From an uncultured Acidimicrobiia bacterium (GTDB lineage: Bacteria; Actinomycetota; Acidimicrobiia; Spongiisociales; Spongiisociaceae): a stretch of DNA of 64,000 nucleotides. The position numbers and the translations under genes are program-made. The stretch spans positions 2,330,548-2,394,547 of the forward strand of contig OY282370.1 in NCBI GenBank assembly GCA_958295745.1. The letters run 5' to 3'. Each line of letters starts with the position of its first letter. Position 1 is the first letter of the stretch. Below, piece after piece: positions 36,545-44,968 of the stretch. The notes under the pieces are model-generated. The model was not told where the DNA came from, searched no databases, and was given only the letters and a program-made list of their open reading frames with translations.

Positions 36545-37774
36545 TCAGTCGAGGCCGAACAACCGCCGGGCCACACCCAGAGCGTCGACCAGCGCATCTA
36601 TGTCGTCCTCGCTGTTGTACAAATAGAAGGAGGCGCGGGTGGTGGCGGCCAAGCCCAGATGCCGCATCAGCGGCTGGGCGCAATGGTGCCCGGCCCGCAC
36701 CGCCACACCGTGCTGGTCGAGGATGGTTGCTATGTCGTGGGCGTGTATTCCCGGGATGTCGAAGCTGACCACCCCGCCCCGGTCTATGGTGTTTGCCGGT
36801 CCTTGGATCGACAGGCCCGGCACTTCTTCCAGCCGATCCAGGGCGTAGGAGGTCAGCTGACGGTCGTGTTCCAGAATCTGGTCCATTCCTATCTCCGACA
36901 GGTAATCGACCGCCGCTCCGAGCCCGATGGCTTCCACGAAGGGTGGGGTGCCCGCTTCGAATTTCTGGGGGACCGGGGCCCAGGTGGATTCGAACAGCTG
37001 CACCTCGCGGATCATCTCGCCTCCGCCTTCCATCGGTTCCATTTTCTCCAGGAGTTCCCTCCGGCCCCATAGCACTCCGATCCCGGTGGGGCCGAGCATC
37101 TTGTGTCCCGAGAAGGCCAGGAAGTCGGCGCCCATCTCCTGTACGTCCACCGGGGAGTGGGGGACCATCTGGGCTCCGTCTACCAACATCACCGCCCCCA
37201 CCTCCCGGGCCAGTCGGGCGATCTCGCCGATGGGGGGCATGATTCCCAACACGTTGGACATGCCCGACAGGGACACGATCTTCACCCGCTCGTCGAAGCG
37301 GTCTTGGGCTTTCTGTAGATCGATGCGGAAGTCGCCGGTGATGTCCAGGAAGGACAGTTCGGCGCCGGTGTGCCGGGCGATGATATGCCAGGGCACGATG
37401 TTGGAGTGGTGTTCCATCACGCTGGTGAGCACTCGGTCGCCGGGTTTCAGGTTGCCGAGGCCCCACCCGTAGGCGAACTGGTTGATCGCCGCGGTGGTGT
37501 TGCGGGTGAAGACCACCTCCTCGGGGGCGGCGGCGTTGAGGAACCGGGCCACCTTGCGGCGGGCGCCTTCGTAGGCTTCCGTGGCTTCTTGGGAGAGGGT
37601 GTAGGCGCCCCGATGTACGTTGGCGTACGAGTTTCGGTACACGTCCATCATGGCGTCGATCACCTGGGCCGGTTTCTGGGAGCTGGCGGCCGAGTCGAGG
37701 AAAGCCATCGGGCGGCCGTTGATCTCCCGGCCGAGGATCGGGAAGTCGGAGCGGAAGCGGGCCGGGTCGATCAT
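36545..37774 (-). CDS. sufS: cysteine desulfurase SufS (copy 2)
   Basis: A second intact SufS (409 aa) with the same PLP lysine (SGHKMLGPTG) and catalytic Cys (RAGHHCAQPLM). It starts MIDPARFRSDFPILGREING. Its ATG overlaps the stop of a 19-codon remnant of sufC, so translational coupling from the old sufC TTG start is preserved. Downstream, only a stub of sufU remains. Both copies look functional; the redundancy is unusual and suggests recent tandem duplication followed by deletion of the other two genes. Confidence 0.95.
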   Translation of the reverse strand: MIDPARFRSDFPILGREINGRPMAFLDSAASSQKPAQVIDAMMDVYRNSYANVHRGAYTLSQEATEAYEGARRKVARFLNAAAPEEVVFTRNTTAAINQFAYGWGLGNLKPGDRVLTSVMEHHSNIVPWHIIARHTGAELSFLDITGDFRIDLQKAQDRFDERVKIVSLSGMSNVLGIMPPIGEIARLAREVGAVMLVDGAQMVPHSPVDVQEMGADFLAFSGHKMLGPTGIGVLWGRRELLEKMEPMEGGGEMIREVQLFESTWAPVPQKFEAGTPPFVEAIGLGAAVDYLSEIGMDQILEHDRQLTSYALDRLEEVPGLSIQGPANTIDRGGVVSFDIPGIHAHDIATILDQHGVAVRAGHHCAQPLMRHLGLAATTRASFYLYNSEDDIDALVDALGVARRLFGLD

Positions 37775-37830
37775 ACGGCCCCGATCCTTCGGAAGTCTTC
37801 GCCGGCGGGCGGCGGGTTCGTATCGATCAA
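37771..37830 (-). pseudogene. 19-codon in-frame deletion scar of sufC
   Basis: The mini-ORF reads (TTG)IDTNPPPAGEDFRRIGAV-stop. It keeps the first codons of sufC (TTG, IDTNP) and the last codons (FRRIGAV), with about 230 codons missing between them. Upstream, 37831 to about 37940 duplicates the sufC 5' region at 36311-36420, including GGGTCCCT(C)CCCGGTAGACG. The scar still has the TTG start, ribosome-binding site and ATGA overlap with sufS copy 2, and so may serve as a leader peptide. Confidence 0.85.
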
Positions 37831-38046
37831 AGGGGTCCCTCTCCGGTAGACGAGGCTCGGGTCTCCCCGGGCCAAGGGTAATGGCCGCAGTCGGTATGTG
37901 GAACCGAGTTGGACGAGGCCGGTGGGCCGCCTTGGGCTGTATCGTCCCGATCGAGCGCTTGCGGCGGCGGGCGGGAACCGATCGGACACCCCGGGCGTCA
38001 TAATGCCGAAGTGTTTCGACGAGGCGTCGCTCTGGAGGTGACGAGC

Positions 38047-40272
38047 ATGAAGAGGCTGACGAGTTGGTTGGTGGGAATGGCGTTGTTGGCAGGCGCCTGC
38101 GCCGCCGACCCTACCGTATCGGGGACCGACCCTTCCGCAGAGCCGGATACTTCCGGCGCCGGGACGGGTTCTGCCGGGACCGTTGCCGACACCGTAGAAA
38201 CCGGCCCTACGGGCGCCGGGTCGGGTTCGGTCGGTACCGTCACCGGGGATACCGACGGGGCGGTCACCGGGGATACCGCCCCAGGAACTGTAACGGTCGC
38301 CGGGACAACCATTCCGGGAGGGCCGGCGGGGTTGTTCGCTTCGCAGCTGGTGGAGTTCAACTCGTGCGACGCGTTTCTCGACCGTCTGAAGGCGGAGGCG
38401 CTCGAGCGGGTGGGACCCTACGGATTCAATGACGGGGGCGGGATCTTCAGGGCGGAGATCGCGGTTGAAGCGGAGGTCATGCTCGACGACGCGGCCGATT
38501 CCTCGGCGGAGCAAGCAGGGGGGCCAGGTTCCGCCGCCGGAGTCGATTACTCGACCACCAACGTTCAGGAGGCGGGGGTGGACGAACCGGACCTGGTCAA
38601 AACCGACGGCCGCCGCATTCTGGCGCTCGCCCGAGGCGTCCTCCACTACATCGATGTCACATCGGGCGCCCCGGCGCTGGTCTCCTCGATCGATCTGGGA
38701 TCGCAGGAAGGCCGGTACGCGGGGAATCATCAGATGTTCCTGAGCGGCGACACCGCCCTGCTGATGTCGTCCGGCTACTCCGACGAGGCGGGCGAGATCA
38801 CCCTGGTGCACCAGATCGACCTCTCGGAACCCGAGGCGATGCAGGCAACCAGGACCCTCACGGCGGAGGGGCGGTTCGTATCGGCCCGGTTGATAGGGGA
38901 GCAGGCCAACCTGGTGCTGTCCTCCGACCCCGCAATCAGTTTCGAGTTCGTCTACCCCTCGGGCAATTCCGAAGGTTCCAAGAGGCGGGCGGAGCAGGTA
39001 AACCGCCTGGTCATCCAGGAATCGACCCTGGAAGATTGGATGCCCCGCTACGAGCTGACCGGCGATACAGGCTCGGCGCCCCCGGAAGGGATGCTGGTCG
39101 ACTGCTCCAAGGCCTACGCCCCCCAGGAGTTCTCCGGATTCTCGTTCCTCTCGGTCATGGCCGTCGACCTGTCGGAAGGGATCGAGGTCGGGGCGGTGGC
39201 CACCGTGGTCTCGGGAGGAGACACCGTGTACGCGTCGCAGGACAACCTGTACGTGGCCACCCAGAGGTGGATCGATTGGGGAATCTTCGACGACGAGCGG
39301 CTGGCCCGCGAAGAAGCCGAGGCGTTCACCACCCACATCCACCGTTTCGCCATCGGCGGCCCCGGCGGTCCGGAGTACACGGCGAGCGGGTCCGTCGACG
39401 GCTTCCTGCTCAACCAGTTCGCCATGTCCGAACACAACGGTTACCTGCGGGTGGCCTCCACCGACAGACCAGGCTGGGGTTGGTGGGGCGAAGACACCGA
39501 GAGCCGGGTGGACGTGCTGGAGCAGGACGGAAGGGAGCTGCGGGTCGCGGGGTCGGTGGGCGGCCTCGGGGAAGGCGAGACGATCTTCGCCGTGCGGTTC
39601 ATAGGAGATGTCGGTTATGTGGTGACCTTCCGCCAGACCGATCCTCTCTACACGATCGACCTGTCCGATCCCGCGAACCCGCAGGTGATAGGGGAGCTCA
39701 AGATCCTGGGTTACTCCGCCTACCTGCACCCGATCGGAGACGGGTTGCTGCTCGGCGTGGGCCAGGACGCCGACGAGCAGGGCGTGGTCAGCGGCACCCA
39801 GGTGTCCGTCTTCGACGTTTCCGATCTGGCCGACCCGGTCCGCATCCACCAGTACACGCTGGCGGAGTCATCGCGTTCCGAGGTCGAGTTCGACCACCGG
39901 GCTTTTCTCTACTGGCCGCGGACCGGGACGGTGGTGCTGCCGGTCTCATGGTGGGAACACGACGAGGACGGAGACTTCTGGCGGTCCTTCTACGGGGCGA
40001 AAGTACTCGAGATAGGGGATACAGGCATCGAAGACAAGGGCTTCATCGAGCATCGGCCTTCATGGGCCCGGGAGGATGGGGAAGGCGCCGAGGAGGACGC
40101 CCCCTACTTCGAAGAGACGGTCCCGATCCGGCGGTCCCTCGTGATAGGTCAGAACCTGTTCACCTTGTCGGAAGGAGGTCTGAAGGCCTCTGACATCGGG
40201 ACGCTTTCCGAGCTCTCCTGGGTCGAGTTTCCCTTCGAGGGCTACCCTCCGGTGCCGGAGCCCCTGTCATGA
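38047..40272 (+). CDS. secreted lipoprotein with C-terminal beta-propeller domain
   Basis: A 741-aa lipoprotein. The start ATG 38047 is preceded by GGAGGTGA. The signal peptide ends in a lipobox (MALLAGACAADP, lipidated Cys at about residue 18). A Thr/Gly/Pro-rich linker of ~75 residues follows, then the beta-propeller domain found in many bacterial and archaeal secreted proteins (NVQEAGVDEPDLVKTDGRRI is its signature start; later blocks include GYVVTFRQTDPLYTIDLSDP and SWWEHDEDG). Catalytic function unknown. It is divergent from the suf cluster and convergent with the next gene. Confidence 0.88.
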   Translation: MKRLTSWLVGMALLAGACAADPTVSGTDPSAEPDTSGAGTGSAGTVADTVETGPTGAGSGSVGTVTGDTDGAVTGDTAPGTVTVAGTTIPGGPAGLFASQLVEFNSCDAFLDRLKAEALERVGPYGFNDGGGIFRAEIAVEAEVMLDDAADSSAEQAGGPGSAAGVDYSTTNVQEAGVDEPDLVKTDGRRILALARGVLHYIDVTSGAPALVSSIDLGSQEGRYAGNHQMFLSGDTALLMSSGYSDEAGEITLVHQIDLSEPEAMQATRTLTAEGRFVSARLIGEQANLVLSSDPAISFEFVYPSGNSEGSKRRAEQVNRLVIQESTLEDWMPRYELTGDTGSAPPEGMLVDCSKAYAPQEFSGFSFLSVMAVDLSEGIEVGAVATVVSGGDTVYASQDNLYVATQRWIDWGIFDDERLAREEAEAFTTHIHRFAIGGPGGPEYTASGSVDGFLLNQFAMSEHNGYLRVASTDRPGWGWWGEDTESRVDVLEQDGRELRVAGSVGGLGEGETIFAVRFIGDVGYVVTFRQTDPLYTIDLSDPANPQVIGELKILGYSAYLHPIGDGLLLGVGQDADEQGVVSGTQVSVFDVSDLADPVRIHQYTLAESSRSEVEFDHRAFLYWPRTGTVVLPVSWWEHDEDGDFWRSFYGAKVLEIGDTGIEDKGFIEHRPSWAREDGEGAEEDAPYFEETVPIRRSLVIGQNLFTLSEGGLKASDIGTLSELSWVEFPFEGYPPVPEPLS

Positions 40273-40321
40273 ACGATCAGGATGAACGGTCAGGGTTCGA
40301 GAGAGGTCGGTTGCTCTTCGC

Positions 40322-41098
40322 TCACTCGGGGGTCAGGTAGGCCGCGGTGATGCCGCCGTCGACCATGAACTCGGCGCCTGTCGTGTAGGAGGACTCGTCC
40401 GACGCCAGCCACACCGCCGCTTCGGCGATCTCCTCGACCAGCCCGAAGCGGCCCATCGGTATATGGGTGAGGCGCCGTTCCCGCTTGGCGTCCGTGTCGA
40501 GAACGGACGCCAGCATCTCGGTCTGGAGCGGCCCCGGGCACAGGGCGTTGACCCGGATCCCCTCCCGGGCGTGAAACACCGCCAGCTCCCTCGTCAGCGC
40601 CAGCACGGCGCCCTTCGATGCGGTGTATGCGATCTGGGGTACCGCCGCCCCCATCCTGGCGACGAAAGAAGCCGTGTTGATGATGGCGCCGCCGCCCGCC
40701 CGCCGCAGCGCCGGGATGCCGTATTTGCATCCCAGAAAGACGCCCAGCGCGTTCACCGCCATCGTCTCCTGCCATACCGCCGCCGTTGTTTCCACCGCGT
40801 CCCCGTCGTCGGGGTGGAAGACGCCGGCGTTGTTGAACAGGACATGCAACGATCCGAACTCTGCCTCGGCGGTTGTGACCATGCGGGCGCAGTCTGCCTC
40901 TACGGACACGTCTGCGGCGATGCAGAGCGCCGCTCCGCCCCCGGCCTCGACCCTGCGCACCGTGGCGGCGCAGGCGTCGGGATTCACGTCGACCGCCGCC
41001 ACCGCCGCGCCTTCGTCCGCGAAGCGCAGCGCCGCGGCCCGACCGACCCCGCCGCCCGCTCCGGTGATAATCGCAACCTTTTTGGCGAGCCGCGCCAC
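40322..41098 (-). CDS. short-chain dehydrogenase/reductase (SDR)
   Basis: A classical SDR of 258 aa, probably an NAD(P)-dependent alcohol/3-ketoacyl oxidoreductase; substrate unknown. I start at GTG 41098 because AGGAGG sits six bases upstream; the open frame extends 17 residues further without a signal. Motifs: cofactor loop ITGAGGGVGRA, NNAG in LFNNAGV, the catalytic Ser in NTASF, and the catalytic YTASKGA (Tyr-x3-Lys). The acidic VDVNPD after beta2 favours NAD over NADP. It ends convergently with the beta-propeller gene. Confidence 0.92.
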   Translation of the reverse strand: MARLAKKVAIITGAGGGVGRAAALRFADEGAAVAAVDVNPDACAATVRRVEAGGGAALCIAADVSVEADCARMVTTAEAEFGSLHVLFNNAGVFHPDDGDAVETTAAVWQETMAVNALGVFLGCKYGIPALRRAGGGAIINTASFVARMGAAVPQIAYTASKGAVLALTRELAVFHAREGIRVNALCPGPLQTEMLASVLDTDAKRERRLTHIPMGRFGLVEEIAEAAVWLASDESSYTTGAEFMVDGGITAAYLTPE

Positions 41099-41181
41099 GG
41101 TTTCCTCCTCGCACCGACCGGTCCATTGTCGCACCCGGCGCCCGGCCATGAGCTGTCAGGGTTCGGGGTAGGCTACAGGTC

Positions 41182-41622
41182 ATGCCCCCAGGTGTTGCGG
41201 CGGCGCTCGGCGCCCTGCTGTTCGTTCTCATCTTGGCCGCCTTGACGGCGGCGGTGATGGAGGCCCGCGGCCGGCGGTCCGAGCCGATTCCGGTCTATGC
41301 CGTCAACGACGCAGTATCCTTCGCGATGAAAGCCCTCGACCCCGAGGTGATCGAACGGCTCGGCCCGGCCGGGGTGCGCAGGATCATCGAGTGGTCGGCC
41401 CACTACCTGCAGGGTCTGGCCGTACCGGCCCGCCGGCGGAAAGGCCTGTGCGTGGTGGCCGGCGGGGAGGAAAACGCCATCGCATACATACACGGTGAGC
41501 TGTCGAGGCGCGGACGCGATTACTCGCCGGCCGATATCGCGGCGGTGCTGGCCGGAGAAGCCGGTTACCTGGCCGATATCGGCGCGCTGGGCGAACAGGT
41601 AGACGAAAAGGAGCTGGTATGA
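41182..41622 (+). CDS. conserved hypothetical membrane-anchored protein
   Basis: A 146-aa protein with one N-terminal membrane helix (AAALGALLFVLILAALTAA) followed by a soluble domain (FAMKALDPEVIERLGPAGVRRI and HYLQGLAVPARRR). I do not recognise a named family, though the pattern resembles small actinobacterial proteins with a single anchor. The stop overlaps the next gene, a zinc-ribbon protein, so the two are co-expressed. A copy of the CATGA...CAGGGTT motif (41147) ends about 20 bases upstream of the start. Confidence 0.7.
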   Translation: MPPGVAAALGALLFVLILAALTAAVMEARGRRSEPIPVYAVNDAVSFAMKALDPEVIERLGPAGVRRIIEWSAHYLQGLAVPARRRKGLCVVAGGEENAIAYIHGELSRRGRDYSPADIAAVLAGEAGYLADIGALGEQVDEKELV

Positions 41623-41921
41623 GGGCGCGTTGCGGACGCTGCGGGGCAGGATTCGAGGTTGTCGGGCCTGGTCGTTATGCCTGTCCCGCCTGCGGGGTTA
41701 CCAACGAGGTCCGGGGCGGCGCCGCGCCCCCCGGTCCGGCCGGGATGGGTCCGATGGAACCGGCGCCCCCGCCGCTTCCGCCGGAGCGGCCTTCCCGGAG
41801 GGTGGTCTGCCCGGATCCCGAATGCAGGTTCAGCTTCATCGTCGGGGACGTCGCGGCGGCGCCCTGTCCGATGTGCGGTACCGAGGTCGATATAGGAAGC
41901 GGCGCCGGCGGCCGTCCGTGA
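41619..41921 (+). CDS. double zinc-ribbon small protein
   Basis: A 100-aa protein with two zinc ribbons: CGRCGAGFEV...CPACG near the N-terminus and CPDPECRFSF...CPMCG near the C-terminus, separated by a Pro/Gly linker. No catalytic domain. It overlaps the upstream membrane-anchored protein by four bases. The role could be structural or regulatory; nothing more specific can be said. Confidence 0.75.
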   Translation: MRARCGRCGAGFEVVGPGRYACPACGVTNEVRGGAAPPGPAGMGPMEPAPPPLPPERPSRRVVCPDPECRFSFIVGDVAAAPCPMCGTEVDIGSGAGGRP

Positions 41922-42038
41922 TGGAAGCACCTGAGCCGGTCGGGTTGGAGGAGCGGCCGGAGCCTTCTCATCGTTCCGGGGTCGGACGGCTCGATCAGCC
42001 CGGACCGATGCCCGCAATTACCTGAGGAGCACTCTGCC

Positions 42039-42242
42039 ATGCCGCGCCTGCCGCGTTTCGACAAGTCCCGATTCGTCGGTGTTCGGGACACGATGGCCGT
42101 CTACGACTGCGACGATCCCGAACAGTTCGAGCAGGTCCGGCAGCGGATCGAGGACGACGACCTGGCAGGCCGCAAGCTGATACAGACCTTCGGGCCGGAC
42201 ACCCTCCCGGAGGCCAGGAACCGCGGCTTCCGGCCCGCGTAG
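42039..42242 (+). CDS. small hypothetical protein
   Basis: A 67-aa, highly charged cytoplasmic protein (MPRLPRFDKSRFVGVRDTM, later DPEQFEQVRQRIEDDDL). The start has GAGGAG nine bases upstream, and the codon composition looks coding. No known family recognised. It stands alone between the zinc-ribbon gene and a small membrane-protein gene on the other strand. Confidence 0.6.
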   Translation: MPRLPRFDKSRFVGVRDTMAVYDCDDPEQFEQVRQRIEDDDLAGRKLIQTFGPDTLPEARNRGFRPA

Positions 42243-42293
42243 CCGGGTACACCTCCGCCCGCCCGCTTTGGCGCCGTCCCCTACGGGGGGTGC

Positions 42294-42440
42294 TTACAGC
42301 AGACCGAGCAGGAACCAGGCGCCCACACCCGCCAGGATCACGAGTGCGGTCGCCAAGGCGCCGATGATGAGATAACGGGTCGGCACGGGGGCCAGGGTAG
42401 CGGCCCTGACCTCGTCCTCGTGAGGGGCCTTCTTTCTCAT
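42294..42440 (-). CDS. 48-aa single-pass membrane protein
   Basis: A short minus-strand ORF: a charged N-terminus (MRKKAPHEDEVRAATLAP) followed by one transmembrane helix (YLIIGALATALVILAGVGAW) and FLLGLL. The layout (polar 20 residues, then helix to the end) is that of a real small membrane protein. No family recognised. No strong ribosome-binding site (GGATGAG region upstream), so confidence is moderate. Confidence 0.5.
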   Translation of the reverse strand: MRKKAPHEDEVRAATLAPVPTRYLIIGALATALVILAGVGAWFLLGLL

Positions 42441-42537
42441 CCGTTGCTTAGCTTCCTCTCAGGTTCCTCGAACTTTGGCGGCGGATTCTGAGGGCGCGAT
42501 CGAAATCCGATCGTCGAAAGCGAAGAAAGGAAGAGCA

Positions 42538-43971
42538 GTGAAAAAGACACTGACCATCGTGGTTGGCCTCCTGACCGCTGTCGCCTTGTTTGCTGTCATA
42601 GCCGTCGCCAGCGACGACGGCGGAAGCGCCACCGACACCCGAGCGGAGACGACGACCACGACCGTGGCCGCGTCCGAGCCGGCGGAGGCGCCGAGGGATG
42701 ACAGCGACCGGGGCGGCCATGGACGGGAAGGCCTCGATTGGGACCGGGAAGAACATGAGTCGGATTGGTTGTTGGGGAAGCTGGTTTCTGAGGGTGTGAT
42801 CTCGGAGGATCAGGTTTCGGCGATCGAGGCTTGGTTCGTGTCGCAGGGTTCTGGGTTGAAGGATCGGGTGGATGGTCCGGAGGATGTGTTGGCGGCTTTG
42901 GTGTCTGATGGGGTGATTTCTCAGGCTGTGGCTGACGATATTTCGGAGCGGATGGCTCGGTTCGAGGCGATGGAAGGCGGCGAGGACAAGGACGAGTTGG
43001 GTTGGTTGTTGGGGAAGCTGGTTTCTGAGGGTGTGATCTCGGAGGATCAGGTTTCGGCGGTCAAGGCTTGGTTCGTGTCGCAGGGTTCTGGGTTGAAGGA
43101 TCGGGTGGATGGTCCGGAGGATGTGTTGGCGGCTTTGGTGTCTGATGGGGTGATTTCTCAGGCTGTGGCTGACGATATTTCGGAGCGGATGGCTCGGTTC
43201 GAGGCGATGGAAGGCGGCGAGGACAAGGACGAGTTGGGTTGGTTGTTGGGGAAGCTGGTTTCTGAGGGTGTGATCTCGGAGGATCAGGTTTCGGCGATCG
43301 AGGCTTGGTTCGTGTCGCAGGGTTCTGGGTTGAAGGATCGGGTGGATGGTCCGGAGGATGTGTTGGCGGCTTTGGTGTCTGATGGGGTGATTTCTCAGGC
43401 TGTGGCTGACGATATTTCGGAGCGGATGGCTCGGTTCGAGGCGATGGAAGGCGGCGAGGACAAGGACGAGTTGGGTTGGTTGTTGGGGAAGCTGGTTTCT
43501 GAGGGTGTGATCTCGGAGGATCAGGTTTCGGCGATCGAGGCTTGGTTCGTGTCGCAGGGTTCTGGGTTGAAGGATCGGGTGGATGGTCCGGAGGATGTGT
43601 TGGCGGCTTTGGTGTCTGATGGGGTGATTTCTCAGGCTGTGGCTGACGATATTTCGGAGCGGATGGCTCGGTTCGAGGCGATGGAAGGCGGCGAGGACAA
43701 GGACGAGTTGGGTTGGTTGTTGGGGAAGCTGGTTTCTGAGGGTGTGATCTCGGAGGATCAGGTTTCGGCGGTCAAGGCTTGGTTCGTGTCGCAGGGTTCT
43801 GGGTTGAAGGATCGGGTGGATGGTCCGGAGGATGTGTTGGCGGCTTTGGTGTCTGATGGGGTGATTTCTCAGGCTGTGGCTGACGATATTTCGGAGCGGG
43901 TGGCCCGGTTCGAGGCGATGGAAGGCAAAGGCCACGGGGACGGCCTGCCCCACGACATCGGCGGCGGCTGA
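42538..43971 (+). CDS. exported protein with five 79-aa helical repeats
   Basis: A 477-aa secreted protein starting at GTG 42538 after an AAAGGAAG ribosome-binding site. The signal sequence is MKKTLTIVVGLLTAVALFAV (the open frame extends further upstream but without a start signal). A Thr-rich linker and acidic stretch follow, then five near-identical 79-aa units (LLGKLVSEGVISEDQVSAIE, WFVSQGSGLKDRVDGPEDVL, AALVSDGVISQAVADDISER). Each unit contains two 'GVIS-x-x-x' helical hairpins like those of short actinobacterial secreted proteins. The gene is followed by a strong terminator. Function unknown. Confidence 0.85.
   Translation: MKKTLTIVVGLLTAVALFAVIAVASDDGGSATDTRAETTTTTVAASEPAEAPRDDSDRGGHGREGLDWDREEHESDWLLGKLVSEGVISEDQVSAIEAWFVSQGSGLKDRVDGPEDVLAALVSDGVISQAVADDISERMARFEAMEGGEDKDELGWLLGKLVSEGVISEDQVSAVKAWFVSQGSGLKDRVDGPEDVLAALVSDGVISQAVADDISERMARFEAMEGGEDKDELGWLLGKLVSEGVISEDQVSAIEAWFVSQGSGLKDRVDGPEDVLAALVSDGVISQAVADDISERMARFEAMEGGEDKDELGWLLGKLVSEGVISEDQVSAIEAWFVSQGSGLKDRVDGPEDVLAALVSDGVISQAVADDISERMARFEAMEGGEDKDELGWLLGKLVSEGVISEDQVSAVKAWFVSQGSGLKDRVDGPEDVLAALVSDGVISQAVADDISERVARFEAMEGKGHGDGLPHDIGGG
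42766..43926 (+). repeat. five tandem 237-bp coding repeats
   Basis: Five copies of a 237-bp unit, almost identical on DNA. The main difference is GCGATCGAGGCT (AIEA) in units 1, 3 and 4 versus GCGGTCAAGGCT (AVKA) in units 2 and 5. The repeats use T-rich codons (TTGGTTGTTGGGGAAG) unlike the flanks of the same gene, so they behave as a separately evolving block. Confidence 0.93.
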
Positions 43972-43994
43972 GACGTATAACCTCCCTCCCCCCG

Positions 43995-44030
43995 AAGGGG
44001 TGCCCGCAGGAAACTGCGGGCACCCCTTTT
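43995..44030 (+). terminator. rho-independent terminator
   Basis: A perfect 15-bp stem (AAGGGGTGCCCGCAG / CTGCGGGCACCCCTT) with a GAAA tetraloop, ending in a short T run. It lies 23 bases after the stop of the 79-aa repeat gene and could also serve the decayed gene arriving from the other strand. Confidence 0.88.
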
Positions 44031-44034
44031 CATA

Positions 44035-44775
44035 TCCACACCGGGGTCAAGAGCAACCAAACCCTCACGCAGGCATTCCAGAGGCGTTTTAGCTTCGAGG
44101 CCGGTAGATCATAATTCCAGCAGGCCCCGATACCGTTGGTGCGGATCCCGCACGCAACCTCCAAGCCGGCCGTCACCGAGATGAAACCGCCGTTTGGTTC
44201 GTACAGATACCAGGAGGATCTGTCCCCCCAACAGACCACCGTCGCGTCGGTGCGGATCCCGCACGAATAAACCCCCCGGCGGCGACGGCGGTGAACACAT
44301 CCTCCGGAGCGTCCATCTGACCGGGCTCGTTCAAACCCCGGCAGGCGATCCCGCCGTCGGCGCGTAGACCGCAGGATTGCCGCTCCCTCGGCCCCCCGGC
44401 ACTCGATGCGGCCGCCCGTGCGGCGACCGCAAGTATGTCATCAAGCCGGTGGATACCGCGGTGAACCGCCCGGCGGGCGCGTCCGACTGCCCTAGGACGT
44501 TGCTGCCCCAGCAAACGATCCTGCCGTTGGTGCGCAGGCCGCAGGAATGCACCCGTCCGGCGCCAACGGCCGTGAACCTGCCGGCGGGCGCGTTCGATTC
44601 CCCGGCCCGGTTGTCGCCCCAGCAGACCATTGTCGCGTCGGTGCGTATTCCGTATGTATTGCCCCATCCGGCGGCGGATATAGCAGTGAATGTACCTTCC
44701 GGTGCGTCCACCTGACCGAATTCGTTGTCGCCCCTACACGCAGCACTGCCGCTTGCGTCGATCTCGCACAAGTGA
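44035..44775 (-). pseudogene. decayed RCC1-like repeat protein gene
   Basis: The minus strand carries five or six RCC1-like units spread over three frames. One frame gives GTFTAISAAG...TDATMVCWGDN and RFTAVGAGRVHSCGLRTNGR. A second gives RQSCGLRADGGIACRG and DVFTAVAAGG. A third gives MVCWGDRSSWYL and ACGIRTNGIGACWNY. At least two frameshifts separate them, and no signal peptide or start remains. It is a third, dead relative of the 14.9-20.5 kb genes, 24 kb away. Confidence 0.7.
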
Positions 44776-44968
44776 TTTCGCCGGCGGAAGGGCAGTCAAG
44801 CCGCCCCGCAGCCGCCCCGGCCGTGCATCAGACGCTGCCGGGCCGATGCCGACCCATCCCCGCATCGTGCTTCGAACCCAATGTTTCCTCTTGTGGTGAA
44901 GCCCTCGAAGGTTGGAGGCCCGCCTATTGTCATAGGTTCCCGTGCGGGGCGCCCCCCGAAAGAGAGGT

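Noticed and set aside
37909-38046. Upstream extension of the beta-propeller lipoprotein to 37909
   Set aside because: ATG 38047 has a strong GGAGGTGA site and directly starts a lipoprotein signal peptide; the extension is non-conserved and lacks a start signal.
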